Positions 25,383 through 35,010 of a stretch of DNA of 64,000 nucleotides are shown here, piece by piece; the stretch's first letter is position 1, and every line of letters begins with the position of its first letter. This DNA comes from Persicimonas caeni. GTDB taxonomy: Bacteria; Myxococcota_A; Bradymonadia; Bradymonadales; Bradymonadaceae. The notes under the pieces were generated by a model, which was not told the DNA's origin, made no database searches, and saw nothing but the letters and a program-made list of their open reading frames with translations. The DNA lies in NCBI RefSeq assembly GCF_006517175.1, contig NZ_CP041186.1, positions 1,136,001-1,200,000 of the forward strand. Direction: 5' to 3'. The translations under genes and the position numbers were made by a program.

Positions 25383-26987
25383 TCAATGCACGATACGCAC
25401 ACTCGCCACGGTGGGGACGAGCTGTGAGCGAAGGTGGAAGCGCAAGTCGACGTGGCCGACGACCTCTGCGTCGTGGCCGGTGATCGGCCCGTCGACATGG
25501 GTCACCCACTCGACCGGGTGCAGCGGGTCGACCTTGCTGCACAACCGGATGCGGTGGGGCGTGCCATCGGCAGCGTCGAAGCCCATCTCGTACTCGATGC
25601 CGTCCTCGGAGAGCAGCCGCACGCGGATCGTTCCGCGCACCTCGGCGTGCTCGACCAGGCCCTCGAGGGTGAGCGTGCCGTCGATATTGCCCTCGAGATC
25701 GCGCGCCAGGCGCCCCACGTTGGGGAACTCGGCTTGCAACGTCAGACGTGCGCGCCCCGCCTTGCCACTCGTGTCGTCTCGCTCGGCGTCCCGCCACTCC
25801 CCTTCGAGCACCTGGCGGAACCCAAAGCCCACGTTTTGCTTGCGGTCCTTGAGGCGTACGCGCGTCTCGGTGTCGAAGCGCGGCGCCCAGCCGTGATCTT
25901 GATACCAACGAATCGTCTCGACGATTCCCTGGCGAAAGTCGGTGTATTTGGCCTTCCAGCCGAGCGCCTTGAGCGCGTCTGCGCCCAGGATATTGTCCTT
26001 CTCCACATAGAACAGCGCGTTGCGGTCGACGCGCGGGCGCAGCGGGCTATGCAGCTCGTACTGGTGCTGGACCCGATTCCACAGCCCGCGCAGCAGCTGC
26101 CGGGCCAGATCGAAGATCCACTCCCGGTCGATCAGCGGCGACAGCGCCGTCCACAGCGCCGTGTTGGGAAACGGCACCAGCGGGCCGACTTCGAGGCCGT
26201 AGGCTTCGGTGATCGAGGTGATCACCTCGCCAAAGCCCAGCGGCGTGTCGTCGGCGACGTTGAAGGTGCGCTCGAACGCCTCCTCGTTGCCCAGCACCCA
26301 CAGCGCGGCGCTGGCCGCGTCTTCGACGTAGCACCAGTTCGTGCGCGGCCCGCCGGTAATCCCCGGAAGGTAAGGCATAAACCCGCGGACCAGCGGCGGA
26401 AGCGTGGCGATGCTCGCCCCCATCTTGGCGCAGTGCGGCCCGTAGATGAGCGCGGGGCGCAGCACCGTCCAATGCGTCTCGCCCGACGTCGAGGCGAGCA
26501 CCTCTTCGCTGTCGATCTTGGTCTGCTCGAAGGCGTTGCTCGCCTCGACGGGGTCGTCTTCGCTGCGCAAGCCCGACTGCGGCCGATAAATCGCCCCGCA
26601 GCTAAAATGAACGAAGTGCTCGAGCCCGGCGCGATCGGCGGCTTCGTACAGCTCGCGGACCAACTCGACGTTGACCCCGGCCAATTCCGGATAACTTTCC
26701 GACAGGCTGACCAACGCAGCGGTGTGCACCACCGCCGCACAGCCGTCGACGAGCGCGTCCAAGTTGGCCGCCGACAGCTCGGCGTAGCGCCAATCGACGT
26801 CCTCGTGGGGGTCAAACAGACCGTGCAGCTCGACCTCGGTGGCCGCCACCCGATCGATGGCGCGCACGCGCAAGCCTGCGTCGAGCGCCTTTCGCACCAC
26901 GTGGCGCCCCACCCCGCCGGCGGCGCCGGTCACCAAGACCAGCGTTCCCGGCTCGAGATTCGTTTTGAGACCCTCTTGCGTACTCAT
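25383..26987 (-). CDS. Extended SDR/epimerase-like protein with extra C-terminal domain
   Basis: A 534-residue protein. Residues 15-350 form an atypical extended SDR. The nucleotide motif is Gly-Ala-Ala-Gly-Gly-Val-Gly (21-27), with His-Thr-Ala-Ala, and Leu-Arg-Pro-Ala-Leu-Ile-Tyr-Gly-Pro as in 3-beta-hydroxysteroid dehydrogenase/epimerase enzymes. The catalytic Tyr-x3-Lys position reads Phe153-Glu-Gln-Thr-Lys157, so the usual Tyr is lost. Residues from about 360 form a second domain, rich in beta strands, not recognised. It is transcribed just before kamA. It may act on a lipid or sterol-like substrate, or be a non-catalytic binder. Confidence 0.65.
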   Translation of the reverse strand: MSTQEGLKTNLEPGTLVLVTGAAGGVGRHVVRKALDAGLRVRAIDRVAATEVELHGLFDPHEDVDWRYAELSAANLDALVDGCAAVVHTAALVSLSESYPELAGVNVELVRELYEAADRAGLEHFVHFSCGAIYRPQSGLRSEDDPVEASNAFEQTKIDSEEVLASTSGETHWTVLRPALIYGPHCAKMGASIATLPPLVRGFMPYLPGITGGPRTNWCYVEDAASAALWVLGNEEAFERTFNVADDTPLGFGEVITSITEAYGLEVGPLVPFPNTALWTALSPLIDREWIFDLARQLLRGLWNRVQHQYELHSPLRPRVDRNALFYVEKDNILGADALKALGWKAKYTDFRQGIVETIRWYQDHGWAPRFDTETRVRLKDRKQNVGFGFRQVLEGEWRDAERDDTSGKAGRARLTLQAEFPNVGRLARDLEGNIDGTLTLEGLVEHAEVRGTIRVRLLSEDGIEYEMGFDAADGTPHRIRLCSKVDPLHPVEWVTHVDGPITGHDAEVVGHVDLRFHLRSQLVPTVASVRIVH

Positions 26988-27084
26988 GGCGACACCGATT
27001 CCTGTCTATGTCCTGACACTGCGCGATGGCTAGCACAGTAGAACGGCGTTTGTCAGCTTTCGGTGTCGCCATGCTCGGCGTCAA

Positions 27085-28974
27085 TTACAAAGACAGATTT
27101 GGCGCGATGACGTTGTCCAGCGCAGGGTTGAACCGCACGCGCACACTCCCGACACCGGCGAGCGACGACAAATCGACGGTATGGAGCAGATCGTTATTCT
27201 CGATGAGGAGCCTCATGTCGATCGAGACGAGCTGCGCTGCCGAGACCATCAGCAGCGCGTCGTTGCCCGCGATGAGCAGTTCGCCGGCCGATACCAGCGC
27301 CGGAAGATCGATCTGCTGCAATGAGGGGTTTCCAAAAATATGGATGACCCCGTCGACCGTCTCGAGCGACCCGAGATTGTCTAGCGCCACCAGCGATGGG
27401 TTCCCCTCGACGACCAAGCCCTCACCGATGGACTCGAGCTCGTCGAGCCCGGCCAGGCTACGCAGATTGGCGTTGTCGGCGACACCGACGAAGCCGCCGA
27501 CGGAGCGAAGCCCGCTCAAAAACCGAAGGTCGGTGACGTCGTCGGTGTTCTGAACGAAAAGACTCCCGCCGATCTCGACACAACCGTCGGAATTGCCGAT
27601 AGCATCCGCATCACTCGCGCTATTGATGACCACGTCGCCTTCAATGATAGCGCAGGGCTCGTCACCGCCATCATCGCCGTCGCCGTCGTCGACACGCTCG
27701 ACGAGCTTGGCGATGACAGAAAATTGAGCGGCATAGATCGCATCTCCATCAACGGCGACAGCCGCCCCGAAACTGAGGGGCGCGTCCCCGAAGAGAAACG
27801 TCCAGGATTCAGCCCCGCCCGCTGTGTATTTTCGAATATAGGTGCGTTGCCCAGTCGCAGGGTCTTCTCCCCCGAGTGTGGGTCCGGCTTGGAGGGCTAC
27901 ATAGATGTCGGACATTCCCGCCGCGATCGCGTCGGCCGTATCTGCGATTGGGGTCCCGAACTGAGTGGTCCACTGCTCGGCGCCGTCAGCGCCGTAAGTC
28001 CGCACGAAGGCGTCGCGATCGCCCAAATTACTCTGGCCGGAAAGCGCCCCGTCGGTCCATCCGCTCACGTGGACACGTCCCGCGGTCACGGCCACGTCGG
28101 TCGCCAGGTCGTTGGCCGTGCTGCCGAATTGGTCGAGCCAGACGCGTGTCCCGTCGGTGTCGAAGTGAGCCACGAACGCGTCACGGGCGCCCAGATTGCT
28201 CTGGCCGGAGAGCGCCCCGTCGGTCCAACCGCTCACGGACAGGCCGTCATCGTTGATCGCGATGCCGGTCGCCTCGTCGTCGACGTCCGGATCGCCGAAG
28301 CGCGAGCTCCACACGAGGTTGCCATCGAGGTCGAACTTGATGACGAACGCATCGAAGGGCAGCGTCTGCCGGCCAGGTGCGAAAGGACTGCCTGTGGAAC
28401 CGCTTACGTAGATGCCCGTGTCGTCGATGACGGCATCGCTCGGGTCCGTGACCCGTTGATCCGCGAACGCGAATTCTTCGGTCCAGAGCACTGTGCCATC
28501 GTGGGTGTACTTTCGGATGAAGAGCCCAGCTCTCGCCCCCTGCATCGCCGAGGCGAAACCAGCCTCGCCGACGGCATATACACCGGTCGCGTCCACCAAG
28601 ATGGCGTCGACAAACTCGAGCTGGCGCAGGGCGAACGCATCGGACCACAGCTCGTTTCCATCCGCATCGTAGGCGCGAATGAAGGCATCTGGCCCTCGAC
28701 CGACGTCCGGAAAGCCCGGCAGTACGCCTCCCCCGCCGAGCAAGCCGCCGACGTAGACGTTGCCGTCGGCGCCCACCGTCCTAATGCGCGCGTTGGCACC
28801 CGCTTCGATCTGTCGTGTCCACTCGAGTTGCGGCTCATCGCCTGCCGTCTGCGCACTTGCGGCTGTCCTCGACGCTCCGGGGCTCGTGCCCGGTGTGTCA
28901 CCTGGGCTGACATCGCCACATGCGATCGAGCAAACGAATGATAATACGATTGGAAAGAGCAATCGTCTCGTCAT
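27085..28974 (-). CDS. SBBP-type beta-propeller lipoprotein with receptor L-like domain
   Basis: A 629-residue lipoprotein. The ATG at 28974 has AAGGGGGA close upstream and a signal peptide ending Ser-Ile-Ala-Cys. Residues about 50-420 hold repeated propeller blades with Ala-Phe-Val and Gly-Trp-Thr-Asp-Gly-Ala-Leu-Ser-Gly-Gln-Ser-Asn-Leu-Gly motifs (SBBP type). The last 200 residues are leucine-rich strands of the Gly-Asn-Pro-Ser-Leu kind resembling receptor L domains. A short Asp/Gly linker joins them. The protein is probably an outer-membrane binding or adhesion protein. It stands alone, 97 bp upstream of the SDR gene on the same strand. Confidence 0.75.
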   Translation of the reverse strand: MTRRLLFPIVLSFVCSIACGDVSPGDTPGTSPGASRTAASAQTAGDEPQLEWTRQIEAGANARIRTVGADGNVYVGGLLGGGGVLPGFPDVGRGPDAFIRAYDADGNELWSDAFALRQLEFVDAILVDATGVYAVGEAGFASAMQGARAGLFIRKYTHDGTVLWTEEFAFADQRVTDPSDAVIDDTGIYVSGSTGSPFAPGRQTLPFDAFVIKFDLDGNLVWSSRFGDPDVDDEATGIAINDDGLSVSGWTDGALSGQSNLGARDAFVAHFDTDGTRVWLDQFGSTANDLATDVAVTAGRVHVSGWTDGALSGQSNLGDRDAFVRTYGADGAEQWTTQFGTPIADTADAIAAGMSDIYVALQAGPTLGGEDPATGQRTYIRKYTAGGAESWTFLFGDAPLSFGAAVAVDGDAIYAAQFSVIAKLVERVDDGDGDDGGDEPCAIIEGDVVINSASDADAIGNSDGCVEIGGSLFVQNTDDVTDLRFLSGLRSVGGFVGVADNANLRSLAGLDELESIGEGLVVEGNPSLVALDNLGSLETVDGVIHIFGNPSLQQIDLPALVSAGELLIAGNDALLMVSAAQLVSIDMRLLIENNDLLHTVDLSSLAGVGSVRVRFNPALDNVIAPNLSL

Positions 28975-29308
28975 GAGGTCCCCCTTGTCGATTTGCATCC
29001 CCCACAACTCCGACCAAGTCGGGCCAAACGGCACCCGGCGTCAGTCACCAATACGGGGCCCCTACTCACGAGGAGCTGCGCAATCTACCCTAACCCCTTC
29101 AAGATTAGTCATTTTATGAAGGCATCAAACACTCCTTGAGACGAACACCTGCGCAGTTAGACTCGAGCCCGGGCAATGCGACTCGTCGAGGTTCTTTTCA
29201 AAACGTCGACAAGAGCCCCCTATCTTGCAGCGAGGTTAGGGGGCGTGCTAATCGTCGCCCTTGTCTGAATGCTGTTGATTGAAACACTACATCAAGGAGC
29301 CACACGCC
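28975..29308. other. Divergent intergenic region upstream of asnS
   Basis: This 334-bp gap separates the propeller lipoprotein (minus) from asnS (plus). Apart from the asnS ribosome site no feature is evident. No T-box-like structure was recognised. Confidence 0.4.
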
Positions 29309-30610
29309 ATGGCCGAACACGTATACATCGAAGACATCGCCGACCACGTAGGCGAGACCGTCACCATCAAAGGGTGGCTCTACAACATGCGCTCGAGCGG
29401 CAAGCTCCACTTCTTGGAGCTTCGCGACGGCACCGGCTTTATGCAGGGCGTCATGTTCAAGGGCGACGTCGATGAGGAGTTGTTCGACAAGACGAATTAC
29501 CTGCGCCAGGAGACGAGCATCATCGTCACCGGCACCGTCAAAGAGGACGAGCGCGCCCCGTTCATCCCCTTCGAGATGGGCATCTCCGATATCGAGGTCG
29601 TCGCTGAGCCGACCCAAGAGTACCCGGTCACCCATAAAGAGCACGGCGTGGCGTTCCTCATGGAGAACCGCCACCTGTGGATGCGCACTCCGCGCCAAGT
29701 CGCGATCATGAAGGTGCGCCACGAGATCATCAAAGCGATCCGTGGCTTCTTCGACGACCGCAAATTCCAGCTCGTCGACGCGCCTATCTTCACCCCGGCG
29801 GCCGTCGAGGGCACCACCACGCTCTTCGAGACCGAATACTTCAGCCAGAAGGCCTACCTGACCCAGTCGGGCCAGCTCTACATGGAGGCCGGCGCGATGG
29901 CCTTCGGCAAGGTCTACTGCTTCGGGCCGACTTTCCGCGCCGAGAAGTCCAAGACTCGCCGTCACCTGACCGAGTTCTGGATGGTCGAGCCGGAGGTCGC
30001 CTATATGGAGCTCGACGAGGACATGGACTTGGCCGAGGCCTTTGTCCAGCACATCGTCAGCCACGTGCTCGAGCACTGCAAAGACGAGCTCGAGACCCTC
30101 GAGCGCGACACCGCGCCCCTCGAGAAGATCGCCCAGCCTTTCCCGCGCATCAGCTACGACGAAGCCGTCGAGATCATCAAAGAGAACGGCGGTGACATCG
30201 AGTACGGCGCCGACTTCGGCGCGCCCGACGAGACCATCCTGGGCGAGCACTTCGACACCCCGGTCATGGTCCACCGCTACCCGGCGGACATCAAAGCGTT
30301 CTACATGCGCAAAGATCCCAACGACGAGACCAAGGCGCTGTGCGTCGACGTGATCGCGCCCGAAGGTTACGGCGAGATCATCGGCGGCGGCGAGCGTGAG
30401 TGGGACGTCGAGAAGCTCGAAAAGTCCATCGAGGAACATAACCTGCCGATGGAAGCGTTCGAATGGTACCTGGACGTTCGCCGCTACGGCTCGGTGCCGC
30501 ACGCCGGCTTCGGTCTGGGCCTCGAGCGGACCGTCGCCTGGATGTGCGGTCTGCACCACGTGCGTGAGACGATCCCGTTCCCCCGCATGATGGACAAGAT
30601 CATCCCGTAA
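29309..30610 (+). CDS. asnS: Asparaginyl-tRNA synthetase
   Basis: A 433-residue class II synthetase that charges tRNA-Asn. The ATG at 29309 has AAGGAG nine bases upstream. The N-terminal OB fold ([11 protein letters not shown]) binds the anticodon. Motif 2 is [20 protein letters not shown], characteristic of AsnRS rather than AspRS. Motif 3 is Gly-Leu-Gly-Leu-Glu-Arg. Length is normal. A membrane-protein gene follows after 22 bp. Confidence 0.95.
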   Translation: MAEHVYIEDIADHVGETVTIKGWLYNMRSSGKLHFLELRDGTGFMQGVMFKGDVDEELFDKTNYLRQETSIIVTGTVKEDERAPFIPFEMGISDIEVVAEPTQEYPVTHKEHGVAFLMENRHLWMRTPRQVAIMKVRHEIIKAIRGFFDDRKFQLVDAPIFTPAAVEGTTTLFETEYFSQKAYLTQSGQLYMEAGAMAFGKVYCFGPTFRAEKSKTRRHLTEFWMVEPEVAYMELDEDMDLAEAFVQHIVSHVLEHCKDELETLERDTAPLEKIAQPFPRISYDEAVEIIKENGGDIEYGADFGAPDETILGEHFDTPVMVHRYPADIKAFYMRKDPNDETKALCVDVIAPEGYGEIIGGGEREWDVEKLEKSIEEHNLPMEAFEWYLDVRRYGSVPHAGFGLGLERTVAWMCGLHHVRETIPFPRMMDKIIP

Positions 30611-30632
30611 TTCCCGTAGGACCGGTTCAAAC

Positions 30633-31205
30633 GTGTCCGAAGACGGAAAAAAACCATCGGGCTCCTCCGAGAGCCCCGAAGAAGCGCCACAGGATTCACT
30701 GCGCGGCAGCGTCGAGCTGCCGCGCGTGATCCTGGGCAGCGACGACGGCGACCGCGCAGCCCCTCGTAAACGGGTGTTGCCGGGACTGGTCGACGTTCGC
30801 TGGCTGGTCTACCCGGCCTATATCACCTGCTTTATCGCCGGGGGACTGGCCGTCGACTTCGCCATCGAGGGCGGCGAATGGTCGGCCGCGCCCGTGGCGC
30901 TCGCCTGGCTGATGCTCTTCTTCTGGGAGTGGATTTACGGCGTCGCCTACCGCTACCGACGCACCATCCTCAAATACTTCTCCTTTCTGCTCGTCGCCGG
31001 GCTCAGCGCCGGCCTGGCCGCTCTATGCTGGGAACGCGCCGAGCCCCAGCTGGTGGCCACTGCCGCCGAGCTGGTCGACCGCGACCACGCCACCATCCTC
31101 GACTATGCCGCCATCACCACCCTCCTGAGCGGCGCCTTCGTCACGATCCACGTCGTCGTCGCGGGTCGTGGCTATCGCGAGAAAAAAGTGCGTGGTAAAC
31201 CTTGA
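30633..31205 (+). CDS. Unknown membrane protein
   Basis: A 190-residue protein starting with GTG at 30633, 22 bp after asnS. About 50 polar, acidic N-terminal residues precede four probable membrane helices (roughly 57-77, 85-103, 112-132, 158-176), with a Tyr/Arg-rich loop (Tyr-Arg-Tyr-Arg-Arg) between the second and third. The end is basic. No family is recognised. It lies three bases before the prepilin peptidase gene, so it may be co-translated with it, but no pilus motif is present. Confidence 0.65.
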   Translation: MSEDGKKPSGSSESPEEAPQDSLRGSVELPRVILGSDDGDRAAPRKRVLPGLVDVRWLVYPAYITCFIAGGLAVDFAIEGGEWSAAPVALAWLMLFFWEWIYGVAYRYRRTILKYFSFLLVAGLSAGLAALCWERAEPQLVATAAELVDRDHATILDYAAITTLLSGAFVTIHVVVAGRGYREKKVRGKP

Positions 31206-31208
31206 GCC

Positions 31209-32318
31209 ATGAATATTGACGCAATTTACTGGATGGGAGCTGCGTTCGCCTTCGTCTTCGGGGCGGTGGTCGGCAGCTTTTTGAATGTGGTGATCTACCG
31301 CGTGCCCGCCGGCCTGAGCGTGGTCAGCCCGCCCAGCCGCTGTCCGGTCTGCGAGAGCCAGATTCGATGGTACGACAATATCCCGATCATCTCGTGGGCG
31401 CTCCTGCTGCGCGGCAAATGCCGTGACTGCGGCACGCCCATCCCGGCGCGCTATGCGCTCGTCGAGGCGCTGACCGGCGTGTTGACCGCCGCCTTGTGGT
31501 TCAAGGTCGCCCACCCCTTCTTTACGAGCGTCGAGGTCTTCACCCAGACCCCGGCGATCAACTACCTGTTGCCCTTCGGCCTCTACTTCTTCTTTTTGTG
31601 TCTGATGGTCGTCATCACCTTCGTCGACCTCGACCACACGATCATCCCGCACAAGTTCACGCTGCCCGGCATGGCCGTGGGCGTCGCCGTCCCCTTCTTG
31701 TTCAACTGGCTGCTCGAGCCGGGCGCTCTGGCCGACTTCTGGCCGAAGGTGACCGTCTTCGAGAGCGTCGTCGGCCTGATCGCCGGCGGCCTGGCGGTCA
31801 TCGTCATCTTCTACGCCTACTTCGCTCTGCGCGGCATCGCCGGCATCGGCGGCGGCGACGTCACCCTCATGGCGGTCGTGGGTGCGTGGCTCGGCTGGCC
31901 TGCGCTGATCTTCGTCTTCTTCGCCGCCAGCATGCAGGGCACCTTGGCCGCCGTCGCAGCGATGATCTTCGGGGGCAGCAGCCTCCTTCGCGACCACGGC
32001 GAGTTGCTCGCCGACGAAGAGGAGCAGGAATTGCGCGAGGAGGCCGCCGAACGATTCGAAGCCGACACGGTCGCCGAACTCGAAGAGCCGAGCGAACCTG
32101 CTGTAGAATCGCCTGATACAGAATCGCCTGCTGCAGACGAACCGGCCGAGGACGAACCGGCCGAGGACGAGGCGACCGACGAAGACCAGACCGCCAGCCC
32201 CATGGCCGTCCCCTTCGGCCCGTTCATCGCGCTGGCGGCCGTCGAGCACTTCTTCATCGGCGACCTGCTCCCCTCGGCCCTGTCGATGAGTTATCTGTAC
32301 GAATTCGGACACTGGTAA
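31209..32318 (+). CDS. pilD: Prepilin peptidase (type IV pilus/type II secretion) with acidic insertion
   Basis: A 369-residue inner-membrane aspartic protease that cleaves and N-methylates type IV prepilins and pseudopilins. The four zinc cysteines are C45, C48, C71 and C74. The catalytic aspartates are in Phe-Val-Asp-Leu-Asp-His (about D140/D142) and Gly-Gly-Gly-Asp-Val-Thr-Leu (D217). The usual final Pro-Phe-Gly-Pro-Phe helix is displaced by about 67 acidic residues (266-332, rich in Asp/Glu/Pro/Ala). The next gene overlaps by one base (TAATG), a histidine kinase, suggesting joint expression. Confidence 0.93.
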   Translation: MNIDAIYWMGAAFAFVFGAVVGSFLNVVIYRVPAGLSVVSPPSRCPVCESQIRWYDNIPIISWALLLRGKCRDCGTPIPARYALVEALTGVLTAALWFKVAHPFFTSVEVFTQTPAINYLLPFGLYFFFLCLMVVITFVDLDHTIIPHKFTLPGMAVGVAVPFLFNWLLEPGALADFWPKVTVFESVVGLIAGGLAVIVIFYAYFALRGIAGIGGGDVTLMAVVGAWLGWPALIFVFFAASMQGTLAAVAAMIFGGSSLLRDHGELLADEEEQELREEAAERFEADTVAELEEPSEPAVESPDTESPAADEPAEDEPAEDEATDEDQTASPMAVPFGPFIALAAVEHFFIGDLLPSALSMSYLYEFGHW

Positions 32319-33444
32319 TGGTCGGCCCGCCCACTCAACGACGAGGCATCCCCGGAGGCCTGCGCGCCCAGCTTTTGATGGGCCTGTGCCTGCTCATCGT
32401 CGCCGCCTTCATTCTGGCCGGCGTCGTCGCCGAGCACGCCATCCAGCGCCAACTGCCCATCGAAGACACCCGCCGTCTGCTCGTCGTCTACCTGGGCCTC
32501 GACGCCCTGTTCATCTTGCTGGTGGGCTACGCCTTTTTGACCTACGTGGTCATGCGCCCCTTGCGCGCCATCGGCGTCGCCAGCGAGCGCGCCGCCCGCG
32601 GCGACCTGGCCAGCCCCATCACGGTCTTGCCCCCAACGAGTTCGGCCAGGTCGGCCGCCAATTCAACGGCATGCTCGACGAGCTTCGCCAAAACCGCGAG
32701 GAGCTCGAAGCCCGCCTCGACGAACTCGACCAGGCCAACAAGCAACTGCGCGAGGCCCAAGACTCGCTCATCCGCTCGGAAAAGCTCGCCAGCGTCGGCC
32801 AACTCGCCGCCGGCGTCGCCCACGAGGTCGGCAACCCCCTGGCCGCCATCTCCGGCTACCTCGAACTCCTCGACGACGGCGACCTCGACGACGACCTCAC
32901 CGCCGACATCCTCCAGCGCTCTCAAAAGGAAGTCGAGCGCATCCGCACCATCATCCGCGACCTGCTCGACTTCAGCCGCGAAGAGGCCGAGCCGGCCATC
33001 GAAGCGGTCGCGCTGCCGCGATGCGTCGAAGAAGCCAAAAACCTCGTCAAAGCCCAACCCAAATCGCGCAACGTCGACATCGTCGACCACACCCCCGCCG
33101 ACCTGCCCCAGGTGCGCGCCGTCGGCTCGCAGGTCGTCCAAATCCTGGTCAACCTCTTGATCAACGCCGTCGACGCGATGGAGGGCGAAGCCGGCGAGAT
33201 CGCCATCACGGCCGAAACCCGCGACGACCAGGTCGCGCTCATCGTCGAAGACAACGGCCCGGGCATCCCCGACGACAAGCTCCAGCGCGTCTTCGACCCG
33301 TTTTTCACGACCAAGGATCCGGGCGAAGGCACCGGCCTGGGCCTGGCGATCTGCCTGCGGATCATGCGCCGGCTGGACGGCGATATCCGCGTGGAGAGTC
33401 GCGAGGGCGAAGGCGCCCGCTTCGAGCTCGTCTTCCAGCGTTGA
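32318..33444 (+). CDS. Two-TM HAMP sensor histidine kinase, frame interrupted
   Basis: One gene read in two frames. The frame starting at 32318 encodes two membrane helices (residues 18-38 and 56-76) and a HAMP start (Met-Arg-Pro-Leu-Arg-Ala-Ile). Near 32627-32634, at TTGCCCCC, homology continues in the -1 frame: Pro-Asn-Glu-Phe-Gly-Gln-Val-Gly, then the H-box Val-Ala-His-Glu-Val-Gly-Asn-Pro-Leu, the N-box Asn-Leu-Leu-Ile-Asn-Ala-Val-Asp, and Glu-Asp-Asn-Gly-Pro-Gly-Ile-Pro with Gly-Thr-Gly-Leu-Gly-Leu. Restoring one base gives an intact kinase of about 375 residues. The change is a mutation or a base-calling error. Its likely partner is the sigma-54 regulator at 38132. Confidence 0.8.
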
Positions 33445-33589
33445 TGCTCTGGCCAGATGTTGGGGGCTGTTGCGAGGGGCGCTGGCATTCGGAGGCAGCG
33501 CTTCCAGCGCTGGTCGCAGGACCGTACGGTCTTGCTACGAGGGCAAGATGCCCTGCCTCCAAAGGTGTTTGCGACAGCCTCTCTGTCCC

Positions 33590-33893
33590 GCCCGGTGAAT
33601 CAGCCTGTGCAGCTAACCGAGGCGCCCAACTCCTCGAAGACCCCGGCGGGTTCACCCCGCCGGTGAACGAGCCTGTGCAGCTAAGCCGAGGCGCCCAACT
33701 CCCCGAAGACCCCGGCGGGTTCACCCCGCCGGTGAACGAGCCTGTGCAGCTAACCGAGGCGCCCAACTCCCCGAAGACCCCGGCGGGTTCACCCCGCCCG
33801 GTGAACGAGCCTGTGCAGCTAAACCGAGGCGCCCAACTCCCCGAAGACCCCGGCGGGTTCACCCCGCCCGGTGAATCAGCCTGTGCAGCTAAC
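33590..33893. repeat. Tandem 68-70 bp repeat, four copies plus a partial
   Basis: Units begin at about 33591, 33660, 33729 and 33798, with a 25-base partial at 33869-33893. They are nearly identical and differ mainly by one-base changes in C/A runs. Each contains a GC hairpin around GGCGGGTTCACCCCGCC, and GTTCACC can alternatively pair with GGTGAAC across the unit boundary. Unit lengths vary by one base, so a protein repeat is unlikely. Confidence 0.8.
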
Positions 33894-34618
33894 AGGCCGC
33901 CATTGGCCGTCACGGCGACACACCGGTGCGTCTACCGGCGAAATTCGCCGGCATGGGCGCTGCGGATTTGCTTGTGATTGTGTTCGGCTCACGGGCTAGG
34001 CCCGCCCCGTTTTGAAGCCACCTCGGATAGGTCATACGCTGGGCGCATGCCCACCCCGACGCCACGACCTACGAATTACAACGACGTCGCTGCGGCACTC
34101 CCATGGCACAGGCTCATCTTCACGCCACATCTGAACTTCGACGCATCAACAAACCCGCACCGGGCAAATCCGACCGTTTCGCCACAAGGACGAAACCGCC
34201 GGCTCGGCCTCCGCCGAGCGCGTCGAAGAGGTACGGGCCGACATCACCTCGAAGATACGCTCGCTACGAAAGCTCTGTTTTGCGGATCGGGAAACCGTTC
34301 CGCCGCAGGCCAGGTTCTGCTCGACAACTCCCGACCGAGCCGAGGCGAGGGGATTCGGTGCAGATTCGGACGCCGTCTGACGCAGGCGATGTGCTGGTCG
34401 CGAAGCGACCGAATGCCCTTGGGGTGCGGAGCATCATCGAGGAAAGACGGCGCCGAAGATGCACGAATCAACCGCCTTCGGCGACGGGAGTGAGTTGTCG
34501 AACAGAACCTTCTGAGCCCACCGGCTCAGCCACCAGGCGGTGGGTTAACGCTGACTACGACCCACCCGCCCGTTTCAAATTTGTGGGGAAACTCGTGGCC
34601 ACGATACATCCACCCCTC

Positions 34619-34654
34619 ATTACGGTTTTCGGCAAAAATCGAAAATCGTTGCGT
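34619..34654. repeat. Dispersed repeat, copy B
   Basis: The 17 bases at 34619-34635 match 3756-3772 exactly and are followed by a similar segment ending ATCGTTGCGT. Confidence 0.45.
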
Positions 34655-35010
34655 ACTTTTTGAAAAATCGACCCGCAGCGTCCTTCTAGGCCGGATTTCT
34701 TCTAATGCGATCTACGCCGTTCTTTCCCGACGTTTCGATGTTTCCGCGCCCCGGCTTCGCGCCAATTACAGCGCGCCCCCCGTCGACCTACTGTTCGACC
34801 GGTCGTTGAGCTCGAAGCCGCACATATCGACCGGGGAATCGAGGTGATCGCTCGTCGGACTCGCCGCCGAGCCGAGGAATGAGGTCGGGCCTCGAGGGGA
34901 GCACAACGAAAGGATGTGGAGCGACGTCTCGACGTGTCCGGCGGGGAGCTCCGCGTCGGGTGCGGCGAGGCCCTCGCCCCGCCGCACTGATGGAGTCATG
35001 ACTGGGGGAG

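Larger units (their letters stand above)
33445..35010. other. Gene-poor region with tandem repeats
   Basis: This 1.57-kb stretch between the histidine kinase and the penicillin-acylase gene holds the repeat array at 33590-33893 and a dispersed repeat copy at 34619. Open frames exist on both strands but are Arg/Ser/Pro-rich without family motifs or ribosome sites. Several GC hairpins are present. No gene can be supported. Confidence 0.55.

Noticed and set aside
28975..29308. T-box or other tRNA-sensing leader upstream of asnS
   Set aside because: No specifier loop, T-box sequence or terminator/antiterminator pair could be identified.
32318..33444. Programmed -1 frameshift in the histidine kinase
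   Set aside because: The junction TTGCCCCCAACG lacks a proper slippery heptamer (re-pairing after GCC would mismatch) and no downstream stimulatory fold is evident.
33978..34663. Two overlapping plus-strand open frames of 171 and 186 codons
   Set aside because: Composition is Arg/Pro/Ser-rich, the frames overlap each other, and there is no ribosome site or family motif.
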